This document shows, piece after piece, positions 31,932 to 39,015 of a stretch of DNA of 64,000 nt. The notes beneath the pieces are model-generated. The model saw only the letters and a program-made list of their open reading frames with translations. It had not been told where the DNA came from and ran no database searches. The position numbers were made by a program, and so were the translations under genes. The DNA is from JASFHF01 sp050123375 (GTDB taxonomy: Bacteria; Pseudomonadota; Gammaproteobacteria; UBA12402): positions 3,585 through 67,584 of the forward strand of contig JASFHF010000006.1 of the NCBI GenBank assembly GCA_050123375.1. Reading direction: 5' to 3'. Numbering within the stretch: the first letter of the stretch is position 1; every line of letters begins with the position of its first letter.

Positions 31932-33305
31932 TTAGATGAAAACGTCATGTTCACCATTTTCAATTTTCTGTAACATTGTTTCCGTGAATGCTCGTTGTTT
32001 TGTTGGCATAGTAGAAATTTCTTGTTGAATTAATTGTTCGCCAATCTTTTTGGTGCTTTTGCTCGCATAATCTGATAAATATTCTTTGAATGTTACTAAA
32101 GCATTTGGGGCGCACATATCTTTTATTTTACCTGGTTTGGCTAAATCCATAAAATCGTGGCCAGTACGTCCTAAACGATAACAAGCGGTACAAAAGCTTG
32201 GTATATAACCCATCGAGGCAACATCTGCAATTACTTCGTCTAAACTGCGGTGATCTCCAAGTGAAAATTGACTCGCATTTTGTTTTTGTTCTGAATATCC
32301 TCCGGGATTTGTTCGACTGCCGGCAGAAATTTGTGAAACGCCAAGTGCTAAAGCTTTACGTCGTGTTTGCGGAGTTTCGCGTGTCGATAAAATAATTCCG
32401 GTATAAGGAACTGCAATTCGTAAGATTGCAATTAATTTGGCAAAATTTTCGTCAGAAACTGGATTTGGAGGATTACTTGATAATTCTGAACCAAATGCTG
32501 GTTCTAATCTTGGTACGCTAATTGTATGCGGGCCAACGCCGTAAGTTTTATTTAGATGTTCGGCATGTTGAATTAATGCTAATAATTCAAATCGCCAATC
32601 TGCAAGTCCGAATAATACTCCGATACCAACATCATCAATATCAGCTTGCATCGCACGATCCATTGCTTCAATTCGCCAATCATAATTGGATTTTTTTCCA
32701 GATGGATGAACTTTTTGATAAATTTCACGATGATAAGTTTCTTGAAAGACGATATAAGTGCCAATGTTTTCAGCTTTCAATTGACGAAATTCTTCGATAG
32801 TAAGCGGTGCAATTTCGACATTCAAACGGCGGATTTCACCATGCTTGGTTTTGGTTTTATAAACAGTGCGGATTGATTCAAGGACGTATTCCAAAGCATT
32901 GTCGCTTTGTTCTTCACCGGTTAGCAATAAAATACGTTTGTGTCCTTGATTGATTAAATTAGTGGTTTCTGCAGCAATTTCGTTTTGGGAAAGTGCGCGG
33001 CGTTTTAATCCTGAGTTGGTTTTGCGGAAAGCGCAATATGCACAATCATTAGAGCAAAAATTAGAGATATATAAAGGGGCGAAAATCACCAGTCTTTTGC
33101 CGTAAATAATGTTTTTGATTTTTTCGGCCGTGTGAAATAGTTCTTGAGTAAGCTCAGGATCGCGGATTAAGGTGAGCATTGCGACTTCATCATAATCCAA
33201 GCCTTGTAATTCTAAGGCTTTAGTTAGGATAGCACGGATATGCCCTGAGTCGATTTTAGTGTGTTTTTCTAGAGAGTCGATAATTTTGCGTTCGTTAATG
33301 ATCAT
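31932..33305 (-). CDS. hydG: [FeFe]-hydrogenase maturation radical SAM tyrosine lyase HydG
   Basis: HydG splits tyrosine to p-cresol, CO and cyanide and builds the Fe(CO)2(CN) synthon for the hydrogenase H-cluster. From the ATG at 33305 it is 457 aa. The radical SAM cluster motif CX3CX2C is C84-C88-C91 (CSNDCAYC). The C-terminal auxiliary cluster motif CX2CX22C is exact: C372, C375 and C398. That motif separates HydG from ThiH, which lacks it and is about 80 residues shorter. Other expected segments are ILLLTGEEQSD and GSRTNPGGYSE. HydE, HydF and the hydrogenase are not in the window. It is divergent from parE. The ribosome-binding site is weak. Confidence 0.9.
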   Translation of the reverse strand: MIINERKIIDSLEKHTKIDSGHIRAILTKALELQGLDYDEVAMLTLIRDPELTQELFHTAEKIKNIIYGKRLVIFAPLYISNFCSNDCAYCAFRKTNSGLKRRALSQNEIAAETTNLINQGHKRILLLTGEEQSDNALEYVLESIRTVYKTKTKHGEIRRLNVEIAPLTIEEFRQLKAENIGTYIVFQETYHREIYQKVHPSGKKSNYDWRIEAMDRAMQADIDDVGIGVLFGLADWRFELLALIQHAEHLNKTYGVGPHTISVPRLEPAFGSELSSNPPNPVSDENFAKLIAILRIAVPYTGIILSTRETPQTRRKALALGVSQISAGSRTNPGGYSEQKQNASQFSLGDHRSLDEVIADVASMGYIPSFCTACYRLGRTGHDFMDLAKPGKIKDMCAPNALVTFKEYLSDYASKSTKKIGEQLIQQEISTMPTKQRAFTETMLQKIENGEHDVFI

Positions 33306-33376
33306 AATATACTTTTTGTTTGTTATGTTATAAAATTTTTGGATTGCATGAGGATAATAACCAATAGGAGCACAAA

Positions 33377-35263
33377 ATGCCAGCAAAATACAATGCTGAA
33401 GATATAGAAGTATTGAGCGGTTTAGATCCGGTAAAGCGTCGTCCTGGTATGTATACTGATACCACGAGTCCAGATCATTTAGCTTATGAAGTTATTGATA
33501 ATAGTGTTGATGAGGCAATTGCGGGATTTGCTACTGAAGTGATAGTGACTTTATATCGGGATGGATCAATGGCAGTTGTTGATAATGGCCGTGGTATGCC
33601 GGTTGATATTCACCCAGAAGAGAAAATTACAGGGGTTGAGCTGATTCTGACGCGTTTGCATGCTGGCGGTAAGTTTTCTGATAAAAATTACCAGTTTTCA
33701 GGCGGTTTACATGGAGTGGGTGTTTCTGTAGTTAATGCTTTGTCGAGCCGCTTAGAAGTTAAAATTAAGCGTGATGGTAAGAAATACGAAATGTCATTCC
33801 TGCAAGGCGAAAAGGTTGCTGAATTAGGAGAGGTTGGAACGGCAGCCAAACGTGATACTGGAACCGAAATTAGATTTTGGCCGGATAAGCAATATTTTGA
33901 TTCGTTAAAATTTTCTCTTCCTAAATTGAAACGTTTATTGCGGGCAAAGGCGGTATTATGTTCTGGTTTGCGGACGGTTTTTATTGATGAAAAAACAGGT
34001 AAACAAGAAGAATGGCAATATGATGATGGTTTGTCAGATTATTTGTTAACGGATTTGGCTGGATATGAACGTTTGCCGCTTGATCCAATTCTTGGATCTT
34101 GTTCCGGGGATAATCAGTCAGCAGATTGGGCGATATTATGGTTGCCGGAAGGTGGAGATGTGACCGCAGAAAGTTATGTTAATTTGGTGCCGACTCCTGC
34201 TGGTGGTTCGCATGTAACTGGATTTCGTTCTGGACTTTTGGAAGCGGTGCGTGAATTTTGCGAATTCCGTGATTTGTTACCCAGAGGGGTGAAATTATCT
34301 GCAGAAGATGTTTGGAGTGATTGCTGTTATATTTTATCGGTTAAAATGCATGACCCGCAATTTGCCGGCCAAACCAAAGAACGGCTTAATTCGCGGGAGT
34401 GTGGAAGTTTTGTTTCAGGTGTTACGAAAGATTCTTTTGGTTTGTGGTTAAATCAGCATGTTCAGCTTGGTGAGAATATAGCGGAGCTTGTAATTAACAA
34501 AGCACAAAAAAGACTGCGTGCCGCCAAGAAAGTCACACGAAAAAAAGTAACAGTTGGTCCAGCTTTACCAGGAAAATTAGCAGATTGTTCTTCAGAGGAT
34601 ATGTCACGTACCGAATTATTTTTGGTTGAAGGGGATTCCGCAGGTGGTTCAGCCAAACAGGCGCGTGATCGGGAATTTCAGGCAGTGATGCCGTTGCGCG
34701 GCAAGATTTTAAATACCTGGGAAGTTGATTCTAATCAAGTTTTGGCGTCACAAGAAGTACATGATATTGCAGTAGCTTTGGGAATTGATCCTGGTTCTGA
34801 TAATTTAAGTGGTTTACGTTATGGCAAGGTTTGCATTTTAGCTGATGCTGATTCGGATGGCTTGCATATTGCCACTTTGTTAAGCGCATTATTCGTGAAG
34901 CATTTTCCAAAATTAGTAGCTAAAGGTCATGTTTATGTTGCGATGCCGCCTTTGTATCGAATTGATGTGGGTAAAGAAGTTTTTTATGCGTTAGATGAAT
35001 CAGAGAAAGAAGGGGTTTTGGAACGTATTGCGGCCGAGAAGAAAAAAGGTAAAGTAAATGTGCAGCGATTTAAAGGTTTGGGTGAGATGAATCCATTGCA
35101 GTTGCGTGAAACTACCATGGCGCCGGATACACGGCGTTTGGTACAACTTACGATTGAAGAAAAAGATAAGGCGCATAAGGTTATGGATATGTTATTAGCG
35201 AAGAAACGAGCATCTGATCGTAAGAAGTGGTTAGAAGATAAGGGTGACTTAGCGGAGATGTAA
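33377..35263 (+). CDS. parE: DNA topoisomerase IV subunit B (ParE)
   Basis: This is the ATPase subunit of topoisomerase IV, which decatenates chromosomes. At 628 aa it has the ParE length rather than that of proteobacterial GyrB (about 800). The GHKL ATPase site shows YEVIDNSVDEAIAG (about 37-50), DNGRGMPVDIHPEE (72-85) and FSGGLHGVGVSVVNALS (114-130). The TOPRIM domain has LVEGDSAGGSAKQARDRE and ILADADSDGLHIATL. The end, KKWLEDKGDLAEM, closely resembles E. coli ParE. AGGAG is 7 bases before the ATG. Confidence 0.97.
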   Translation: MPAKYNAEDIEVLSGLDPVKRRPGMYTDTTSPDHLAYEVIDNSVDEAIAGFATEVIVTLYRDGSMAVVDNGRGMPVDIHPEEKITGVELILTRLHAGGKFSDKNYQFSGGLHGVGVSVVNALSSRLEVKIKRDGKKYEMSFLQGEKVAELGEVGTAAKRDTGTEIRFWPDKQYFDSLKFSLPKLKRLLRAKAVLCSGLRTVFIDEKTGKQEEWQYDDGLSDYLLTDLAGYERLPLDPILGSCSGDNQSADWAILWLPEGGDVTAESYVNLVPTPAGGSHVTGFRSGLLEAVREFCEFRDLLPRGVKLSAEDVWSDCCYILSVKMHDPQFAGQTKERLNSRECGSFVSGVTKDSFGLWLNQHVQLGENIAELVINKAQKRLRAAKKVTRKKVTVGPALPGKLADCSSEDMSRTELFLVEGDSAGGSAKQARDREFQAVMPLRGKILNTWEVDSNQVLASQEVHDIAVALGIDPGSDNLSGLRYGKVCILADADSDGLHIATLLSALFVKHFPKLVAKGHVYVAMPPLYRIDVGKEVFYALDESEKEGVLERIAAEKKKGKVNVQRFKGLGEMNPLQLRETTMAPDTRRLVQLTIEEKDKAHKVMDMLLAKKRASDRKKWLEDKGDLAEM

Positions 35264-35273
35264 GATAGTTGTC

Positions 35274-35374
35274 GGGTCGGGTCTTTACTAATTACAGGAA
35301 ATTGGCGGGACGTGAGCTATTACATAATTACAAGGCCATGTTTGTTGCCTTGTAATATGTAAAGCTCCGTCCCC
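35274..35374. repeat. family A/A2 repeat cluster between parE and ygfA
   Basis: A left half GGGTCGGGTCTTTACTAATT at 35274 is followed by a complete copy at 35307-35374 (GGGACGTGAGCTATTACATA to AAAGCTCCGTCCCC). Another left-half-like stretch (GGGGTTTTTACATAATTACA) occurs at about 35414, just before the ygfA start. The ygfA promoter must lie among these. Confidence 0.85.
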
Positions 35375-35448
35375 TAAAGAAACTATGTGAGAGCTGATAT
35401 ATAAATAAAAAAGTGGGGTTTTTACATAATTACAAAATATACGAATAT

Positions 35449-36114
35449 ATGATTGATATACGTCAACAACTACGACAAACAGCAAAAGCTAAGCGTGCAG
35501 CATTAAGTGCTGTCGAACGCCAGGAGAAATCAGTTAAAATCGCACAACATATTATTAATTCCGATTTATTTAAATCAAGTCAGCATATCGCATGTTACAT
35601 GGCAAAAGGCGCTGAAGTTAATTTGCAGGAAGTTATTGAAAATATTTTGTCTACACAAATGCCGTCATCCCGCGGCTTGACCGCGGGATCCAAAAAATAT
35701 CGCAATTTAGCGCTGGATCCCGCGGTTAAACCGCGGGATGACAATGATAGTATAAAACATTGTTATTTGCCATTAATTCGTCAAGGTAAATCAGAATTGT
35801 ATTTTATAGAATATCTAACTGGTGATGATTTACAAGTTGGCAGTTTTAAAATTTTAGAACCAAAATTTGATAAGCAAAAATTAATTACGCCGGAAGATTT
35901 GGATTTAGTTTTAATGCCGTTGGCTGCTTTTGATATGCATGGTAACCGGCTTGGAATGGGTGGTGGTTATTATGACCGCACTTTTGCGCGAACGAGTCAT
36001 CCTATGCTAATCGGTGTTGCTTATACTTGTCAGGAAGTTCCACAAATTGCAGCAGAACCTTGGGATGTTAAATTGCATGGAGTGGTGACGGAAGAAGGTT
36101 TTAAGATTTTTTAG
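35449..36114 (+). CDS. ygfA: 5-formyltetrahydrofolate cyclo-ligase
   Basis: This ATP-dependent enzyme converts 5-formyl-THF to 5,10-methenyl-THF. The ATG at 35449 begins IDIRQQLRQTAKAKRAAL; the open frame extends upstream through a GTG at 35413 that lies in repeat-like sequence and is rejected. The phosphate-binding motif FDMHGNRLGMGGGYYDRTF near the C-terminus is diagnostic. At 221 aa it is longer than usual (about 185-200) because residues about 71-100 (PSSRGLTAGS, then LDPAVKPRDD) translate two family B palindromes inserted in frame. The site precedes the conserved CYLPLI strand. The gene ends 14 bases inside the convergent ATPase gene. Confidence 0.93.
   Translation: MIDIRQQLRQTAKAKRAALSAVERQEKSVKIAQHIINSDLFKSSQHIACYMAKGAEVNLQEVIENILSTQMPSSRGLTAGSKKYRNLALDPAVKPRDDNDSIKHCYLPLIRQGKSELYFIEYLTGDDLQVGSFKILEPKFDKQKLITPEDLDLVLMPLAAFDMHGNRLGMGGGYYDRTFARTSHPMLIGVAYTCQEVPQIAAEPWDVKLHGVVTEEGFKIF
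35664..35742. repeat. pair of inverted family B palindromes inside ygfA
   Basis: The copy at 35664-35692 (GTCATCCCGCGG...CCGCGGGATCCA) and the copy at 35714-35742 (TGGATCCCGCGG...CCGCGGGATGAC) are in opposite orientation, 21 bases apart. Each is itself a palindrome, and both match the element in rsmA at 575-597. The ygfA frame stays open through both. Confidence 0.93.
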
Positions 36115-37255
36115 TTTTTTTAAGATAGTTTTTGTAATTAAGTATTTTAATTTGTTCGGTATATGGAATATCTTTGCCGTTATAAAGCAAATAGCCATGA
36201 TCATTTGGTTTCAGTAAGTCTTCTATAGCTTTAATCATGCGGGGGTGGAAAGTTTCACCGCTTTTGATTTCAAACAAATCTCTATGGGTTTTGTAGTCGA
36301 TAATTAAATCTATTTCAATTCCGTGGGTAGTGCGGTAATAAAATAGTTCGGTATGTGTATCATTGTGTTTTTTGCGCTTTAAAATTTCACTAATAATATA
36401 ATTTTCAAATAAACTGCCTGCCATAGGTCCTTGATAAAGTTGTTTGGTGTTTTCAATGCCTGTTAAATAGGAAACTATGCCAGTGTCATAAAAAAATATT
36501 TTTGGACTTTTCACAATACGCTTGCCGTAATTATTATAATATGGTGGTAATAAAAAAATAATATATGAAGCTTCAAGAATCGAAATCCATTGTTTGATAG
36601 TTTTTACATCTACACCTAAATCGTTAGCATAATGGGAAAAGTTCATTAATTGGCCGGTGTTAGCAGCTAATAAACTTATTAAGCGTCTAAAGTCTCGAAT
36701 GTTTCCAATATTGCTTAATGTTTTTACGTCTTTGGTAAGGTATGTCTCAAGATATGATGAATACCATGGTTTGAATAATTTATATTTTTTTTCTACTAAC
36801 TCAGGGTAGCATCCTTTAACAATTGCATCGTCGTGTAAGTTATTAGGTATTTCGTTAAATTGATATGGCAATAAAGTTAACAAGCCGATGCGTCCAGCTA
36901 ATGTTTCGGTAATGCCTTTAACAAAGTTGAATTGACTAGATCCGGTTAATATAAATTTCCCATGATTAGCTCGGTCATTATCAACCGCAATTTTTATGTA
37001 ATTAAATATTTCAGGTGCTTTTTGTACCTCATCGAAAATTATTTTGTTATTATAAATTCGCATAAAACGTTCAGGATCATTTTGAAACATATCGATTGTT
37101 TGGTAATCATCAAAAGTAACATATTGATAATTTGGCATAGAATGCAATAGCATAGTCGATTTACCAGATTGGCGTGGGCCGGTAATGCCAATTACAGAGA
37201 AAAAATCCACATATTCATTTAAGCTAGTTTCAAGCACACGGTGGGTATACGGCAT
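36101..37255 (-). CDS. AAA_14/DUF4143-type ATPase
   Basis: The 384-aa protein has an N-terminal AAA domain with Walker A GPRQSGKSTML (about 26-36), YVTFDDYQTIDMF and Walker B region KIIFDEVQKAPEIFNYIK (about 73-90), then sensor LTGSSQFNFVKGITETLAGR (about 104-123). The C-terminal half is the DUF4143 domain (YLETYLTKDVKTLSNIGNIR; FFYDTGIVSYLTGI) ending in a PD-(D/E)XK-like segment (ELFYYRTTHGIEIDLIIDYK; LFEIKSG). Such proteins are common, often mobile and of unsettled function; a defence or nuclease role has been suggested for some. It overlaps the ygfA 3' end by 14 bases. Confidence 0.88.
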   Translation of the reverse strand: MPYTHRVLETSLNEYVDFFSVIGITGPRQSGKSTMLLHSMPNYQYVTFDDYQTIDMFQNDPERFMRIYNNKIIFDEVQKAPEIFNYIKIAVDNDRANHGKFILTGSSQFNFVKGITETLAGRIGLLTLLPYQFNEIPNNLHDDAIVKGCYPELVEKKYKLFKPWYSSYLETYLTKDVKTLSNIGNIRDFRRLISLLAANTGQLMNFSHYANDLGVDVKTIKQWISILEASYIIFLLPPYYNNYGKRIVKSPKIFFYDTGIVSYLTGIENTKQLYQGPMAGSLFENYIISEILKRKKHNDTHTELFYYRTTHGIEIDLIIDYKTHRDLFEIKSGETFHPRMIKAIEDLLKPNDHGYLLYNGKDIPYTEQIKILNYKNYLKKTKKS

Positions 37256-37312
37256 TTCATATCTCCTTGATTTATTGTTCTATTTTCGCATAATAAGTAT
37301 TAAAATGCAACA

Positions 37313-37359
37313 AAATCATGTGAAAATTTGGAGTACAATTCCAAATTTTCACATGATTT
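37313..37359 (-). terminator. 20-bp stem hairpin, probable terminator of the GGDEF gene
   Basis: AAATCATGTGAAAATTTGGA pairs perfectly with its complement around a 7-base loop. It starts 13 bases beyond the stop of the diguanylate cyclase gene and on the minus strand runs into GATTTTGTTGCATTTT. It could equally be a palindromic repeat or an operator for the ATPase gene. Confidence 0.6.
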
Positions 37360-37371
37360 AGCATCTTGTAG

Positions 37372-38916
37372 CTAACTATCTGTCATTATCTGATTACGTC
37401 CGTTTGTTTTAGCACGGTAAAGTTGATGGTCGGCGCGATTGATAACGGCATCTATATTGGTATCATCTTTATGCCAAGAGCTTATGCCAATACTAACTGT
37501 AAGTGAGAAGAATTGCTGGTGATTGTCAATTAGCGGAATTTTTATTCGCGAAATTGCCTGATGCAGTCTTTTTGCTAAAACTGTTGCTTGTTCTAGCGAT
37601 GTTTCTGGCATGATAACTACAAATTCTTCTCCTCCAAATCTTGCAAAAATGTCGATTTTCCTGATAATGCTTTTAGTGACTTTGGTAATTGCAATTAAAG
37701 CTTGATCACCGTTTAAATGTCCATAAGTATCATTAATTTTTTTAAAATAATCAATATCAATCATTTGTACTGAAAATGTTTTGCCGGTTCGTTTTGAACG
37801 CGAGCATTCTATAGCGCCTGCTTTTAGTAAAGATCGTCGATTGTAGATACCGGTCAATGGATCTATAGTTGCAAAAATTTTTAATTGTTGCTCATATTTG
37901 GCACGTTTTGCTCTTAATAATGACCAAAATTGTGATATAAATATTATGGAGATAAGTAGTATTAAAAATATAATCAAATAATATTTCAGCGTGGTGGGTA
38001 ATATTTGCTGCCAGCGTACACGCCATAATAAAGTCAAATTGAGATCACTATGTTGAAGAACAGATAATTTGGATGTAAAATTTTTAATGAAAAAAATGCC
38101 GTATCTTGTGTATAATTTTGATAGTTGTTTTGTTGTTATAATATGTTCCCAAAGTTGCGGAAATATGGTTTTTATCATAATATTACGGCGTGATTGAAGC
38201 ATGTTGCCCCATGTGTAATTTGTATTTGGCGCGATTAAAAAATAACCGTTTTTATCAATTAAAAATAAATTTCCGGGTATTAATGTAGTATCACGTTTTA
38301 AGTTATCAAGTAAATATTGCGCGTTATAGTTTAAGATGATAACGCCAAGTTTTACTCCTTCTTTATTGTACACCGGCGTGCCAATACGTATCATGGGTCT
38401 AAATGGACGTTCGATTTTTTCGTGTTCTATGTTTAAATCAAGCGGAGAAAAATATACTTCATTATTGTTAAGTGCTGTAGATTTAGTAAAATAATACCGA
38501 TACTTTTTATTCTGTAATTGTTTTTTTGGTACAGCTTTGATTATTTTATTCCGATTATTAATTCTCGCTAATTCTTGTCCATCAGTTCCAATAAACCTAA
38601 TTTGATCATATACTTTGCGATGTTTTGAAAGAGATAAAAAGGTTTTAGTTAAGTGTGTAATTAAACGATGAAATGGTTGTTGGCGATGATCCTCATATTC
38701 CATTTCTACTTCTTTTTTAAGAAAAAGTATATCTGATGTGATAGTATCAATTGTATTATTAAAAATTTGATTTTCTTTATCAATGGTTGATATTATTTTG
38801 TTAGAGACATTTTCCATATGGTTTTTGATTTCAATATAACAAAATAAGGTAATGATTATGACAATGGTGATAGCTAAAGGCAGAAATATTTTTAGAAAGT
38901 ACCTATGTTTTGGCAT
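37372..38916 (-). CDS. membrane diguanylate cyclase with periplasmic sensor
   Basis: It makes cyclic-di-GMP from two GTP. The 514-aa protein has a membrane helix at about 7-28, a periplasmic Cache-like sensor (about 30-310; TFLSLSKHRKVYDQIRFIGT, GTPVYNKEGVKLGVIILNYN), a second helix at about 312-332 and a C-terminal GGDEF domain. The active-site motif is GGEEF near residue 427, preceded at the right distance by an RKID product-inhibition site, so both catalysis and feedback control look intact. LTGIYNRRSL begins the domain. c-di-GMP often controls pili, and mrcA and the pilus operon lie just upstream, although they are transcribed separately. Confidence 0.9.
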   Translation of the reverse strand: MPKHRYFLKIFLPLAITIVIIITLFCYIEIKNHMENVSNKIISTIDKENQIFNNTIDTITSDILFLKKEVEMEYEDHRQQPFHRLITHLTKTFLSLSKHRKVYDQIRFIGTDGQELARINNRNKIIKAVPKKQLQNKKYRYYFTKSTALNNNEVYFSPLDLNIEHEKIERPFRPMIRIGTPVYNKEGVKLGVIILNYNAQYLLDNLKRDTTLIPGNLFLIDKNGYFLIAPNTNYTWGNMLQSRRNIMIKTIFPQLWEHIITTKQLSKLYTRYGIFFIKNFTSKLSVLQHSDLNLTLLWRVRWQQILPTTLKYYLIIFLILLISIIFISQFWSLLRAKRAKYEQQLKIFATIDPLTGIYNRRSLLKAGAIECSRSKRTGKTFSVQMIDIDYFKKINDTYGHLNGDQALIAITKVTKSIIRKIDIFARFGGEEFVVIMPETSLEQATVLAKRLHQAISRIKIPLIDNHQQFFSLTVSIGISSWHKDDTNIDAVINRADHQLYRAKTNGRNQIMTDS

Positions 38917-39015
38917 ATTAGCCGTCCAGTAATATTTTAGGGCTTACGCAAAAAGCGATCTGTTCTTTTCGCATCTTTTAAAATTATCGCATTCTCATTG
39001 TGCTCAGTCAAATTA

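Noticed and set aside
31932..33305. ThiH instead of HydG
   Set aside because: The C-terminal CX2CX22C motif and 457-aa length match HydG; ThiH lacks this extension and no thi genes are adjacent.
33377..35263. GyrB instead of ParE
   Set aside because: The length of 628 aa and segments such as RPGMYTDTTSPDHL and the C-terminal DKGDLAEM match ParE; proteobacterial GyrB is about 800 aa.
35264..35448. 6S RNA gene upstream of ygfA, as in many gammaproteobacteria
   Set aside because: The region consists of family A repeats and shows no long rod structure with a central bubble.
35413..35448. GTG start at 35413 for ygfA
   Set aside because: The extension lies in repeat-like sequence and the homologous N-terminus begins at 35449.
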